A stretch of DNA of 64,000 nt from Pseudomonas furukawaii (GCF_002355475.1 NZ_AP014862.1:3348001-3412000), one strand, 5' to 3'. Shown: positions 28,429 through 37,212, numbered from the stretch's first letter. Notes: generated by a model not told the origin, from the sequence alone. Numbers and translations are program-made.

Positions 28429-29403
28429 TCACACCTGTGCCGCTTCGAACCCCGCGCGGATCGCCTCCTCCGGCAACTGGTCGCCGATGAAGACCATCAC
28501 GCTTTCACGGGCCTCATGGGGCTGCCACTCGCTGTCCCAATCGAAGCCGTACAGCCGCAGCACCCCCTGGAACACCAGGCGGCGCGACTCGCCCTCGACG
28601 CAGAGCACACCCTTGTAACGCAACAGCGAGTTGCCATGGCTCTCCAGCAACCCCTCCATGAAGGCGCTGAGGCGTTCCATGTCCAGCGCGCGGTCGCTTT
28701 TCAGCACCAGGGTACCGATGCGGTCCGGCGTGCCGGCGGGCTTCAGCGGGCGCAGGGTCATGGCCGGCGCCACGTCGGCGTTGAGGTTGAAGCCACGCAC
28801 GTCCAGCAATTCGGACAGGTCGATGCGGCCGTGGTCCACCACCCGCACCGGCGCGCGACGGTTGATCCGCGACAGCCGCTCGCTCAGGGCCTCGAACTGC
28901 ACGTCGTCCACCAGGTCGCGCTTGCTCACCAGCAGGCGGTCGGCGAAGCCCACCTGGGCCTGGGCGATGGTTTCCTGCAGGTGACGCTCGGCGTTGGCGG
29001 CATCCACCAGGGTGATGATCCCGTCCAGCACATAACGCTGGCAGAGCTCCTCATCGGCGAAGAAGGTCTGGGCCACCGGTGCCGGATCGGCCAGGCCCGT
29101 GCACTCGATCACCAGGCGGTCGAAGGCCAGCTCGCCGGCATCCAGCCGTTCCAGCAGCAGGAACAGGGCCTTCTCCAGCTCGACATGGATGGAGCAGCAG
29201 ACGCAACCGTTGGCCAGGGTCATCACCTGCACCGGCTCATCGCCCAGCAACTGGCCGTCGATGGGGGTCTCGCTGAACTCGTTTTCGATCACCGCGATCT
29301 TCAGGCCGTGCTCGGCCTTGAGGATGTGTTTCAGCAGCGTCGTCTTGCCGGCGCCGAGAAAGCCCGTGAGCACGGTGACGGGAATGGGGAGATGGGCAGA
29401 CAT
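28429..29403 (-). CDS. CobW/YjiA-family metal-binding GTPase
   Basis: A 324-residue G3E GTPase. Walker A is GFLGAGKTTLL, ENEFSE and a CVCC metal-binding motif (NGCVCCS) mark the COG0523 family, and SKRDLVDD is the guanine-specificity loop. The C-terminal CobW_C domain begins near residue 225. E. coli YjiA is encoded beside the CstA-like pyruvate carrier YjiY, and here the gene likewise follows cstA and the YjiX-like gene. It may deliver a metal to an enzyme of this pathway. The ATG at 29403 follows GAGG. Confidence 0.9.
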   Translation of the reverse strand: MSAHLPIPVTVLTGFLGAGKTTLLKHILKAEHGLKIAVIENEFSETPIDGQLLGDEPVQVMTLANGCVCCSIHVELEKALFLLLERLDAGELAFDRLVIECTGLADPAPVAQTFFADEELCQRYVLDGIITLVDAANAERHLQETIAQAQVGFADRLLVSKRDLVDDVQFEALSERLSRINRRAPVRVVDHGRIDLSELLDVRGFNLNADVAPAMTLRPLKPAGTPDRIGTLVLKSDRALDMERLSAFMEGLLESHGNSLLRYKGVLCVEGESRRLVFQGVLRLYGFDWDSEWQPHEARESVMVFIGDQLPEEAIRAGFEAAQV

Positions 29404-29455
29404 CGGGGGTAATCCTCGGTTCGACAATGGCCGCGCTTTGAATGCCGGGCCATTC

Positions 29456-29540
29456 GTAGGGTGGACCACGCTTCATCGGTCCACCGGCGGGGTTCAGCCA
29501 GGCCACGAACGGTGGACATGAACAGCGATGTCCACCCTAC
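29456..29540. repeat. Intergenic inverted-repeat element
   Basis: GTAGGGTGGAC (29456-29466) and GTCCACCCTAC (29530-29540) are near-perfect inverted arms. Inside are further copies of the GGTGGAC/GTCCACC core, for example TCGGTCCACC and GGTGGACATG. This is the form of a dispersed bacterial intergenic repeat, distinct from the REP clusters at 37.2 and 58.9 kb. It lies between the CobW and YjiX-like genes of one operon. Confidence 0.6.
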
Positions 29541-29611
29541 AGGGGCATGGCGGCAGGCGAAAACCGGAGCGCCACGACAGGCGTGGCGCTCAGGTTAACG
29601 CATCGAGGGCT

Positions 29612-29815
29612 TCAGCAGCAGCGGATAGGCCGCCCCTTGCCCCCGCCGTAGCGGGCGTCCTGCCGCTCGCGGAAGAACGCCTCGTAGGTCATCACCGGCT
29701 GGTCCGGATGCTTGTTGCGCATGTGCTCGACGTAGGTGTCGTAGTCGGGCATGCCCACCAGCATTCGCGCGGCCTGCCCCAGGTACTTACCCATGCGACT
29801 CAGGTCATTGAACAT
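29612..29815 (-). CDS. YbdD/YjiX-family small protein
   Basis: A 67-residue protein with the family pattern [32 protein letters not shown], then [23 protein letters not shown] and a terminal RCC. YbdD and YjiX are always next to CstA-family carriers, and reports suggest they are needed for carrier activity. It lies 13 bases after cstA on the same strand. The start at 29815 follows GAGGAG. Confidence 0.92.
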   Translation of the reverse strand: MFNDLSRMGKYLGQAARMLVGMPDYDTYVEHMRNKHPDQPVMTYEAFFRERQDARYGGGKGRPIRCC

Positions 29816-29828
29816 GCGCGCGTGCTCC

Positions 29829-31886
29829 TCAGGCGTCCGGGATCGGCTGGAACGGCGTTTCCTTGTCGGTACGCTCGGACCGGGTCCAGGCGGCACGACC
29901 CACCTTGATGGCGTAGAACAGGATGCTCAGCACCACGAAGAGGAAGAGCACGGTCAGCGCGGCGTTGGTGTAGGCGTTGAAGATCACGTGCTGCATCTGC
30001 CCCATGTCCTTGGCCGGAGCCAGGATCTGGCCGGCGGCGGCGGCGTCGCTGTACTTCTTCGCCAGGGCCAGGAAGCCCACGGCCGGGTTCGGATCGAGCA
30101 GCTTGATCAGGCCCGCGGTGGTGGTGCAGATCAGCAGCCACGTGGCCGGCACCAGGGTCACCCAGACATAGCGCTGGCGTTTCATGCGGATCAGCACCAC
30201 GCAACCCAGCATCAGGGCGATGCCCGCCAGCATCTGGTTGGAGATGCCGAACAGCGGCCACAGGGTGTTGATGCCGCCCAGCGGATCGATCACGCCCTGG
30301 TACAGCAGCCAGCCCCACAGGGCCACGCAGCCGGCGGTGGCGATGACGTTGGCGGTCCAGGATTCGGTCTTCTTCAGGGCCGGAACGAAGTTGCCCAGCA
30401 GGTCCTGCAGCATGAAGCGACCGGCACGGGTGCCCGCGTCCACGGCGGTGAGGATGAACAGCGCCTCGAAGAGGATCGCGAAGTGGTACCAGAAGGCCAT
30501 GGTGTTCTCACCCGGCAGCACCTGGTGGAGGATCTGCGCGATACCCACGGCCAGGGTCGGCGCACCGCCGGCACGGGCCAGGATGCTGTGCTCGCCGATG
30601 TCGACGGCAGTCTGCTGCAGCACTTCCGGCGTCACGGCGAAGCCCCAGCTGCTGATGGTGGCGGCGACGGTGTTGACGTCGGAACCCACCAGCGCAGCCG
30701 GGCTGTTCATGGCGAAGTACACGCCCGGCTCGATCACCGAGGCGGCCACCATGGCCATGATGGCCACGAAGGATTCCATCAGCATGCCGCCGTAACCGAT
30801 GTAGCGGGCGTGGGTTTCGTTGGCCAGCAGCTTGGGCGTGGTGCCGGAGCTGATCAGCGCATGGAAGCCGGACACGGCGCCGCAGGCGATGGTGATGAAC
30901 AGGAAGGGGAACAGCGTGCCCTTCCACACCGGGCCGGTGCCGTCGGTGAACTGGGTCAGGGCCGGCATCTTCAGCTCGGGCGCGAGCACCAGGATGCCGA
31001 TGGCCAGGCCGAGGATGGTGCCGATCTTGAGGAAGGTGGAGAGGTAGTCGCGGGGCGCCAGGATCAGCCACACCGGCAGTACCGCGGCCACGAAGCCGTA
31101 GCCGATCAGCATCCAGGTGATCTGCACACCGGTGAAGGTGAATGCCGGGCCCCAGACGGGGTCAGCCGCCACCAGCCCGCCGAGCCAGATCGAGGCCAGC
31201 AGCAGTATCACGCCGATGATGGAAATCTCGCCGATGCGGCCGGGGCGGATGTAGCGCATGTAGACGCCCATGAACACTGCGATCGGGATGGTGGCCATCA
31301 CCGTGAACATGCCCCAGGGGCTCTCGGCCAGGGCCTTAACCACGATCAGGGCCAGCACCGCGAGGATGATGATCATGATCAGGAAGCATCCGAACAGCGC
31401 GATGGTGCCGGGGATCCGGCCCATCTCTTCGCGGACCATGTCACCCAGCGAACGGCCATTACGGCGGGTCGAGAGGAACAGCACCATGAAGTCCTGTACC
31501 GCACCGGCCAGCACCACGCCGGCGATCAGCCAGAGGGTACCGGGCAGGTAGCCCATCTGTGCGGCGAGCACCGGGCCCACCAGCGGGCCGGCGCCGGCGA
31601 TGGCGGCGAAGTGATGGCCGAAAAGGATGTGCTTGTTGGTCGGGACGTAGTCCAGGCCGTCGTTATTGAGGACCGCCGGGGTCGCTCGGGAGGCGTCCAG
31701 CTGCATCACCTTGGTGGCGATGAACAGGCTGTAGTAACGGTAGGCAACGAGGTAGATCGCGGTTGCAGCAGTAACGATCCAGAGGGCGTTGATGGCCTCG
31801 CCCCGGCGCAGCGCTATGGTACCGAGCGCGAATGCGCCCAGCAGGGCAACGGCGAACCAGGCAATTCGGGTAGCCAATTGGGTCAT
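29829..31886 (-). CDS. cstA: CstA-family carbon starvation/pyruvate transporter
   Basis: A 685-residue inner-membrane carrier with about 16-18 hydrophobic segments. Typical CstA blocks are [57 protein letters not shown] and [14 protein letters not shown]. coli CstA and BtsT (YjiY) of this family import pyruvate and perhaps peptides. It is followed by the YjiX-like gene and the CobW gene, so the three form an operon. Three CGTAG motifs upstream suggest control by the two-component system at 24.9-26.9 kb. Confidence 0.93.
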   Translation of the reverse strand: MTQLATRIAWFAVALLGAFALGTIALRRGEAINALWIVTAATAIYLVAYRYYSLFIATKVMQLDASRATPAVLNNDGLDYVPTNKHILFGHHFAAIAGAGPLVGPVLAAQMGYLPGTLWLIAGVVLAGAVQDFMVLFLSTRRNGRSLGDMVREEMGRIPGTIALFGCFLIMIIILAVLALIVVKALAESPWGMFTVMATIPIAVFMGVYMRYIRPGRIGEISIIGVILLLASIWLGGLVAADPVWGPAFTFTGVQITWMLIGYGFVAAVLPVWLILAPRDYLSTFLKIGTILGLAIGILVLAPELKMPALTQFTDGTGPVWKGTLFPFLFITIACGAVSGFHALISSGTTPKLLANETHARYIGYGGMLMESFVAIMAMVAASVIEPGVYFAMNSPAALVGSDVNTVAATISSWGFAVTPEVLQQTAVDIGEHSILARAGGAPTLAVGIAQILHQVLPGENTMAFWYHFAILFEALFILTAVDAGTRAGRFMLQDLLGNFVPALKKTESWTANVIATAGCVALWGWLLYQGVIDPLGGINTLWPLFGISNQMLAGIALMLGCVVLIRMKRQRYVWVTLVPATWLLICTTTAGLIKLLDPNPAVGFLALAKKYSDAAAAGQILAPAKDMGQMQHVIFNAYTNAALTVLFLFVVLSILFYAIKVGRAAWTRSERTDKETPFQPIPDA

Positions 31887-31997
31887 GAATGGTCTCCTGC
31901 CGCTGGGATGACCTGCGGCGGCTTTTGTTGTTGTTTATGCCCGGATAAGGGCAGCCGACACTATCGGCGCCCCGCGTCCGCGGAAACATTCGCACTA

Positions 31998-32025
31998 CTA
32001 CGCGCGACGCCTACGTATTACTACG
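31998..32025 (-). promoter_or_regulatory. Triple CGTAG motif upstream of cstA
   Basis: On the minus strand CGTAG occurs at 32025-32021, 32015-32011 and 32002-31998, with gaps of 5 and 8 bases and an embedded TACGTA. The site is 112-139 bases before the cstA ATG. It matches the motif before the porin gene. The remaining 31887-32186 gap holds no gene and also supplies the ppiC promoter. Confidence 0.5.
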
Positions 32026-32186
32026 CAGGCGAGCCATGCCTCCCGTCATCCCTCTCCCCGCCCTCTCCCGGCAGGCGAGCGGACGGCCAGGGGCCGTGCC
32101 CGGAAGCGCCGCCCTGACGAAGCACCTTGAATCGCGCGTCATTTCCGCTAGGCTCTGCCCCCTCAAAACCCGAGGAGTACCCCACC

Positions 32187-32468
32187 ATGGCCCGAGCCAC
32201 TGCCCGCCACATCCTGGTTTCCAGCGAAGCCAAGTGCAATGAACTGAAAGCCGCCATCGAAGCCGGCGCCGACTTCGCCGAAGTCGCCAAGCAGCACTCC
32301 ACCTGTCCCTCCAGCCGCGACGGCGGCAACCTCGGCTCCTTTGGCCGTGGCCAGATGGTCAAGGAATTCGACACCGTGGTATTCAGCGCGCCGCTGAACG
32401 TCGTACAGGGTCCGGTGAAGACCCAGTTCGGCTACCACCTGCTGGAAGTCACCAGCCGCCAGGACTGA
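32187..32468 (+). CDS. ppiC: PpiC-type peptidyl-prolyl cis-trans isomerase (parvulin)
   Basis: A 93-residue stand-alone parvulin, the same size as E. coli PpiC. ARHILVSSEAKCNEL, ADFAEVAKQHSTCPSSRDGGNLGSFGRGQMVKEFD and GPVKTQFGYHLLEV are the rotamase signatures. It has no signal peptide and so is cytoplasmic. The ATG at 32187 has GAGGAG upstream. A strong 16-bp terminator follows. Confidence 0.95.
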   Translation: MARATARHILVSSEAKCNELKAAIEAGADFAEVAKQHSTCPSSRDGGNLGSFGRGQMVKEFDTVVFSAPLNVVQGPVKTQFGYHLLEVTSRQD

Positions 32469-32510
32469 CGGCCTCGAACGCCGCCTGAGCGCACAGCGTT
32501 CGCACACGCA

Positions 32511-32547
32511 AAGACGCCGCTGTCCTTCAACAGGACAGCGGCGTCTT
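32511..32547 (+). terminator. Terminator between ppiC and the His/Tyr-rich protein gene
   Basis: A 16-bp perfect stem (AAGACGCCGCTGTCCT at 32511-32526 with its complement at 32532-32547) and a five-base loop. It may serve both convergent genes. Confidence 0.9.
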
Positions 32548-32563
32548 CTTGTTTCCGCTCCGC

Positions 32564-32956
32564 TCAGTAATCCCGCAGATCCGTCCCGATGAAGATGCCC
32601 AGTCGCGGGTCGTAGTACTGGATCACGATCCGGGGACTGCTGTAACGCCGGTAATAGTAGGGTTGCGGGCCTACGACTATGCCCCCGTAGTACCTGGGGC
32701 TAACGATGAAGCGCGGGCGGTGGCTGTAGTAATGATGGTGCCGGTAGTAGGGCTTGTAGCCGTGGCGGTTCCCGTAGTAACCGTAGCCATGTCGCGGACC
32801 GCGGTAGTGACGAGCGCCGTGCTTGCCATGGCCGCCACCATCCCTGGCCAGCACCATCTGGCCTGAGAGGTCGGTGGGCGTCCAGGGTTGCTGGGCGAAG
32901 GCCTGGCCGCCAGCGACTGCCGCCAGCAGGAGGATGACGAGCTTGAGGATACCCAT
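32564..32956 (-). CDS. Secreted His/Tyr/Gly-rich small protein
   Basis: A 130-residue protein with a clear signal peptide (MGILKLVILLLAAVAGGQAFA-QQP). The mature centre is dominated by H, Y, G and R (KHGARHYRGPRHGYGYYGNRH, YYRHHHYYSH), followed by two strand-like segments and DPRLGIFIGTDLRDY. The ATG at 32956 follows GGAGGG. The composition suggests a metal-binding or surface-associated periplasmic protein, but no family function is claimed. Confidence 0.72.
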   Translation of the reverse strand: MGILKLVILLLAAVAGGQAFAQQPWTPTDLSGQMVLARDGGGHGKHGARHYRGPRHGYGYYGNRHGYKPYYRHHHYYSHRPRFIVSPRYYGGIVVGPQPYYYRRYSSPRIVIQYYDPRLGIFIGTDLRDY

Positions 32957-33588
32957 GGCGAGCCCTCCTGAATGGTCCCCCCTGGTGTTTCCCCCGCTTC
33001 ACCAGTATAGGTTTTGACCGGCTCGCCCCCGGATCATTGCGTAACCTTGTGTCGGCCGAGAGGCGCTTGCCGACAGCCGGCTACCGCCATCTCCTACAAC
33101 TTCGCCTGCACACAAATTACTCCTATTCCCACGGCTATCTCGCCTTGTGAGCCTACAAAGCCAGCCGATAGAGTCCATCCCCGTCACGGGCCACATCGCT
33201 GGCGAGAGGGGAAAATGCCGCTCCTTCCCACCCGCCTCGACGTGCCCTTGCCGGGGCAGGTTCTGCATGGCCTGCCCCGGCACCTGTGACGGCAGGTCGT
33301 GCAGGAAGGCCCCCGGGCCTATCCGGTTACACGTCACCGGAGCCCCGAGCTTGCACGGCCTGCCACCCTTCCCCCAGGAGCGCCCGCTCCGATCCCGACA
33401 CCAGCACCGCCACGCCCTTCCCCGAACATCGCCGAGCCGCTGCCCGCTGCCTCCCCAGCGGATCGCCAGGCATTGGCCAAGCCCGAAGCTGAAGGCCGGC
33501 GCCCTGACCACGCGAGCCTGATTCCTACAGATATTCCTGTAATCCAATACGACTGGCCGACACAGAAATGCCCGACACGCCATTAGCC
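32957..33588. other. Intergenic stretch with no supported gene
   Basis: About 630 bases in which several reading frames stay open by base composition, but none has a ribosome site with coding character. CTTGCACGGCCTGCCACCC at 33350-33368 is a near copy (one-base indel) of 33786-33805 in the downstream leader, so this stretch may contain a decayed copy of that element. An imperfect palindrome lies at 33521-33545 (GATTCCTACAG...CCTGTAATC). Confidence 0.5.
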
Positions 33589-33618
33589 TTGAGCGCCTAC
33601 GAATGCCCTGGCTAGAGT
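33589..33618 (+). promoter_or_regulatory. Predicted promoter of the structured leader
   Basis: TTGAGC (33589-33594), an 18-base spacer and TAGAGT (33613-33618) would start RNA near 33625, exactly at the first hairpin of the leader. Confidence 0.45.
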
Positions 33619-33624
33619 CCGGCC

Positions 33625-33858
33625 CGTCACGGTCAATCCCGTGACCGGGTGTAGGAACCCGTAATCCCAACCAAGACGCGGCTACGGCATGGCCGCTGGA
33701 ACAGGGTTTCCTGTCCAGCACTTCATGGCGGGCCGTGTGAGGAGGCCTTCTGGCCTGCCCGGTCCTTGGTTGACGGGTTCCTACCCTTGCACGGCCCTGC
33801 CACCCAACCCGTAGGAAGGCTGGAAGCAGGACACAAACGCCCAACCAAGGTGCTTGCC
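33625..33858 (+). ncRNA. Structured 5' leader with mutually exclusive helices
   Basis: Hairpin 1 pairs GTCACGG (33626-33632) with CCGTGAC (33639-33645). A long-range helix pairs GTAGGAACCCGT (33651-33662) with ACGGGTTCCTAC (33773-33784) and AACCAAG (33669-33675) with CTTGGTT (33765-33771). It encloses smaller hairpins, for example CTGG..CAGG/CCTG.CCAG at 33696-33720 and AGGCC/GGCCT at 33742-33756. CAACCAAGG (33842-33850) can pair instead with CCTTGGTTG (33764-33772), which breaks the inner helix and hides the AAGG just before the micro-ORF start. This is the form of a translational switch. Ligand or trigger is unknown. Confidence 0.5.
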
Positions 33859-33951
33859 ATGGATAGCCAATTCCCACCTTTCACCCACGCGCCCCTCCGT
33901 GCCCATTTCGGCCTGTGCCCAATGGTCGTCCAGGAGGTGCGCCATGCATGA
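33859..33951 (+). CDS. Possible 30-residue leader peptide
   Basis: ATG 33859 with AAGG eight bases upstream encodes a 30-residue peptide (MDSQFPPFTHAPLRAHFGLC and on, ending VQEVRHA) whose TGA overlaps the next gene start (ATGCATGA). The Shine-Dalgarno AGGAGG for that gene (33932-33937) lies inside this frame, so translation of the peptide could affect the next start. Reality of the peptide rests on position only. Confidence 0.4.
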   Translation: MDSQFPPFTHAPLRAHFGLCPMVVQEVRHA

Positions 33952-34231
33952 ACTCAAGGCGTTTCCCTTCCCCACCCAGCCCTTCCAGGACGTGCTCTTC
34001 TTCAACGCACGGGCCTGCCCGACGCACCTGTTCGAAACCGCGCAGCAGCGTCTTAACGCGGTCTGCGACCTGCTTGAAATACTGGAAATGAACGAAGGCT
34101 CGACGCCCTTGAACCGTGAATCGGCGCGGCTGTCGTCCGCCATCGGGTTACTGCTGGGCGACGCGCGCGCCCTCTACGAGGCCGCGTTCGACGGCGTGCG
34201 CAGTCACCCCGTCGCGAAGGCGGAGCCGTGA
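33944..34231 (+). CDS. Small protein resembling Pseudomonas DUF3077/DUF6124-type families
   Basis: A 95-residue protein. FPTQPFQDVLFFNARACPTHLFETAQQRLNAVCDLLEIL is followed by a helix SARLSSAIGLLLGDARALYEAA. This layout of an LF-x-ar-x-c segment and two long helices recalls the abundant small Pseudomonas families DUF3077 and DUF6124, whose function is unknown; the match is by eye only. AGGAGG precedes the ATG by six bases. Its TGA overlaps the GTG of the next gene (GTGA), so the two are translationally coupled. Confidence 0.65.
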   Translation: MHELKAFPFPTQPFQDVLFFNARACPTHLFETAQQRLNAVCDLLEILEMNEGSTPLNRESARLSSAIGLLLGDARALYEAAFDGVRSHPVAKAEP

Positions 34232-34797
34232 CCCGCGCCACCCGTTTTCCCCGGCTCGGGGATTTCAGCGAGCGGGTGCAGGAGGTGAACGCCAGTTCGC
34301 CTCCTGGAGACCTTCGCGAACTGGGCCGCTTCCGCCTGGCGCAGGCCAACCTGCTTCTCGACAGCCTCTGCGCCGCGTTGACACCCGAGAGTCGCACGGC
34401 GGGCGAACGCTGCCTGAAGCGAGTGCAGGATCTGCTGCTGGACGCCTACCTGATGCTCGCCCTGGCGGACCAGGCCAGCCGCGACGATCAGGCCCTGCTC
34501 AAGGCCCTGCTCAAGGCCCTGCTCAAGGCCCTGCAAGGGCCCGAAGGGACCGGCCTGCCCGCCACAGAGCGGTGCCGCGCGCTGCCCCTGGCGGGCTGGC
34601 AACTGCGCCACCGGGACGACGTAGCGGATGGCATGGCGGCAGCGGAGCTAAGCCTCGCCCTGGGCGCAGCCGCCTCACCCTGGACGGCGCTGGCGGAGGG
34701 CCGGGCACGCAAGCGCGGAGATCGCGCCAGATCGGCCTTCGAGCTGGGATTCCTGATGCACCTCTACCAGCGATTGATGCATGCCGGCGCGGCCTGA
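34228..34797 (+). CDS. Helical protein of unknown function coupled to the preceding gene
   Basis: A 189-residue, mostly helical protein starting at a GTG that overlaps the preceding stop. The middle carries three in-frame copies of a 12-base repeat, giving LLKALLKALLKAL. No signal peptide, membrane segment or known motif was seen. The coupled pair and its structured leader look like one regulated unit. The function is not known. Confidence 0.6.
   Translation: MTRATRFPRLGDFSERVQEVNASSPPGDLRELGRFRLAQANLLLDSLCAALTPESRTAGERCLKRVQDLLLDAYLMLALADQASRDDQALLKALLKALLKALQGPEGTGLPATERCRALPLAGWQLRHRDDVADGMAAAELSLALGAAASPWTALAEGRARKRGDRARSAFELGFLMHLYQRLMHAGAA
34491..34537 (+). repeat. 12-bp in-frame tandem repeat
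   Basis: GGCCCTGCTCAA repeats exactly at 34491, 34503 and 34515, followed by a partial copy GGCCCTGCAAGG at 34527. It lies in the 189-residue gene and adds four residues per copy, so slippage would change length without a frameshift. Confidence 0.85.
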
Positions 34798-34823
34798 CGA
34801 CAACCTCCGGCCGGCCTTCGACG

Positions 34824-35723
34824 TCACTGCTGCGCGGTCACCCGCCTGACCCGCACCTCGGTCCAGCTGCTGTCCGGGTCGAAGCGGGTCATGGCCTTGG
34901 CGATCGCTTCGCTCTCAGGTCCGAGGTCCTTCTGAAAGATCTGGCCTTCATGGCTGATCATGAAGCTCATCACCCCGCTGTCGCCGTACTGCGCCGGCCA
35001 GGCGACCAGGGCGAACCCACGGCTCATGGCATTGCCCAGCCGGTAGTCGTAAGCGCCTCCGGGCGCCGACGGCCCCTGGGCGGTGAGGATGCGAAAGTGG
35101 TAGCCGTGCCAGTCATCCCCCTGGACCTCGTCGCCGAACAGCGGGCCAAGGGGGCTTTCGTCGGTGCCATCCTCGTCCGGCCAGTAGAGGCCATCGTGCA
35201 GGCCGTCGCTGCTGATGAACCGCTGGGCGTACTCCAGGACGCCGTCGCCGTTGCGATCGACTTCCGCGTAGTCCATCTGGGCATCGTGGTACGCCTCGGC
35301 AGCCTGGATGGCGGACAGTTCGTTGCGGCCGATGCGCCGCAGGCGGATTTCCTCGCTGGCGGCACGGGCGTCGAAATACCAGCCGTCCCCGTCCCGCACC
35401 AGGGGAATGGGCAGGGTCCAGGGGTCGTTGCCCACCACTAGATGGGCACGTTCGCCGACGGTCTCGAACTGATGCCGCTGGCGGTAGAAGGTGAGGAAGG
35501 CCTCCACGTCCCGCCGCTCGATGCCCTCGGTGGGGATGAAGTCCTGCCAGTCGTCGCCAAGGAGCGCGGCGAGCTTGTCGGCATCGGCCTTCTCGGTGCC
35601 CAGGGCATCGACAAAGGCGGTGGCGGCGGCGTCCGGTGTGGCGAAACGTGCCACCTCCGCCTGGGCGAGCAGGCTGGAGCCCGCGAGCCACAGCGCCAGA
35701 AACACGCGATAGGCAACCTTCAT
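34824..35723 (-). CDS. DUF2950 family secreted protein
   Basis: A 299-residue protein with a signal peptide (cleavage near LLAQA-EVARF). The DUF2950 pattern is clear: FATPDAAATAFVDALGTEKADADKLAALLG, DGDGWYFDARAASEEI, RIGRNELSAIQAAEAYHDAQMDYAEVDRNGDGVLEYAQRF and GNAMSRGFALVAWPAQYGDSGVMSFM. DRNGDGVLE looks like an EF-hand-type calcium loop. It lies 12 bases after the DUF3300 gene. The two families are often adjacent, and their joint role in the envelope is unknown. Confidence 0.9.
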   Translation of the reverse strand: MKVAYRVFLALWLAGSSLLAQAEVARFATPDAAATAFVDALGTEKADADKLAALLGDDWQDFIPTEGIERRDVEAFLTFYRQRHQFETVGERAHLVVGNDPWTLPIPLVRDGDGWYFDARAASEEIRLRRIGRNELSAIQAAEAYHDAQMDYAEVDRNGDGVLEYAQRFISSDGLHDGLYWPDEDGTDESPLGPLFGDEVQGDDWHGYHFRILTAQGPSAPGGAYDYRLGNAMSRGFALVAWPAQYGDSGVMSFMISHEGQIFQKDLGPESEAIAKAMTRFDPDSSWTEVRVRRVTAQQ

Positions 35724-35735
35724 GTCCGATCTCCT

Positions 35736-37118
35736 TCAGCGCCGCCGGGCGCCGCCACGGGCTGGGGCATGGGCGGGCCGCTGCACCTGCCGACCGGCGG
35801 ACGCCTTTTGGGAACGGGAGGACGACTGCCGACTGGCCTCGCCCCGGTTGATGGATTGCCGCGTCACGGAGGGCTGGCGTGCTCCGGCGAAGGCATTGTT
35901 GCGCGGCCCCTGCCTGGCCGTTTGCTGCTGGCGGGCCTGCTGCCTCAGTTGCTGGTTGTTCTGTGCCCGGGGGCGTTGCTGGGAGGTGCTGCGCATCTCC
36001 CGGTCAGCCGCCTGGGCCCGCTCCCGAGCCTGCCGGTTGCTGGTGGCGGGAGCCTGGACACCCCGTTTCTCAAGGCTCTGCCGGGCCTTCTGGCGCTCCG
36101 CCGTGCGTTGGGCGTCGTAACCCCGCAGGGATTCGCGCTGCTCTCCCCCGGACAGGCGCAAGCCGTTCTGCTGGCGATTGAAGTTGTCGCGATAGGGAAC
36201 GCCGTCACGATGGATGGGGTTGTGCACGAATTTTCTCTGGCTGGCGTCGATACGCCGATTGACGTTGATGTTGTTGTAGCGGTTGACGTCGATGTCGATG
36301 TCTCCCCGCCCCCAGTCGCAGTCGCCCCAGAGCGAATCGATGATGGCAACGCCGGCGCCGAAGGCCAGCCCCGCCGCCAGGGCGGTGCCGATGTAGTAGC
36401 CGGGCGGTGGCGGGTAGTAGACCGGCGGATAGGAGGGATAGGCCCAGGTGCCGTAGACCGTCGTGGGGTTGTAGCTGGGCACGTAGACCACCTGGGGATC
36501 GGCGGGCTCGATGATGATGGTCTGGCTGCTGGACGCCGGCTGCACGAAGGTGGTGGTCGAGCTGGCCGGCGCCGCCTCCACGCTGACCTTCTGCTGCTCG
36601 TTGGACTCCAGGTTGCCGGCGGCCTGCGCCTGGCGTCTCAGCCGCTGCACGGCATCCATCACCGCATCCGGCTGGGCCAGGAAGGCATCGCCCATGCGCT
36701 GCACCCAGGCCGGGTCCTGGCCGAGGGTGGCGAGCACCGCCGGGAAAGCCACCAGGGATTGCACGCTGGGGTCCCAGGGCTGGTCGGCGACCTGTTTCAC
36801 CGCCGCGTCGCCTTCGGCGTCCGGATGAGCCTTGGACCAGGCCGCCGCATCGGCCACGTCGCCCGGATAGGTGGCAGCCATCAGGACCTGGGCCAGCAGC
36901 GAGTCCGGGTAGAGGGCGACGGGCGCCATCATCTGGTCCAGTTCCTCGGTCCTGAAGACAGCCTCACTGGCCTTGGGCGGCGCGGGGGCCGCGGCAACGC
37001 CCGCCGTGGGGGACGCGTCACCTTCGGCGGCGGAAATCCCGGCGTCGGTGGCGCCCAGGACAGGGTTTCCGGCAAGCAGGAACAGCAGCGCCGCTGTAAA
37101 TCGGTTGCGAATGAACAT
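35736..37118 (-). CDS. DUF3300 family secreted protein
   Basis: A 460-residue secreted protein with a signal peptide (MFIRNRFTAALLFLLAGNPVLGA). The DUF3300 domain (about residues 50-270) has ELDQMMAPVALYPDSLLAQVLMAATYPGDV, WVQRMGDAFLAQPDAVMDAVQRLR, QVVYVPSYNPTTVYGTW and a hydrophobic YIGTALAAGLAFGAG. The last 170 residues are an R/Q/S/A-rich low-complexity tail, very basic and probably disordered. The ATG at 37118 follows GGGAG; upstream in-frame codons run into the REP cluster. It is coupled to the DUF2950 gene. Confidence 0.9.
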   Translation of the reverse strand: MFIRNRFTAALLFLLAGNPVLGATDAGISAAEGDASPTAGVAAAPAPPKASEAVFRTEELDQMMAPVALYPDSLLAQVLMAATYPGDVADAAAWSKAHPDAEGDAAVKQVADQPWDPSVQSLVAFPAVLATLGQDPAWVQRMGDAFLAQPDAVMDAVQRLRRQAQAAGNLESNEQQKVSVEAAPASSTTTFVQPASSSQTIIIEPADPQVVYVPSYNPTTVYGTWAYPSYPPVYYPPPPGYYIGTALAAGLAFGAGVAIIDSLWGDCDWGRGDIDIDVNRYNNINVNRRIDASQRKFVHNPIHRDGVPYRDNFNRQQNGLRLSGGEQRESLRGYDAQRTAERQKARQSLEKRGVQAPATSNRQARERAQAADREMRSTSQQRPRAQNNQQLRQQARQQQTARQGPRNNAFAGARQPSVTRQSINRGEASRQSSSRSQKASAGRQVQRPAHAPARGGARRR

Positions 37119-37212
37119 GGTGGTCTCCCGCAAGGTGGGGATTGTCCCTGAGCCCGGCAAGGGCCTGCGCCCTGACACTGCCGTTGAGAAACCATAGCCC
37201 AGGGAACGGCCC

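Noticed and set aside
33625-33858. Cobalamin or other known riboswitch
   Set aside because: The B12-box and other familiar consensus motifs were not found; the fold suggested here does not match a class I know.
32999-33877. A 292-codon minus-strand frame across the leader region
   Set aside because: Composition is not protein-like, and it runs through the predicted promoter and paired helices of the plus-strand leader.
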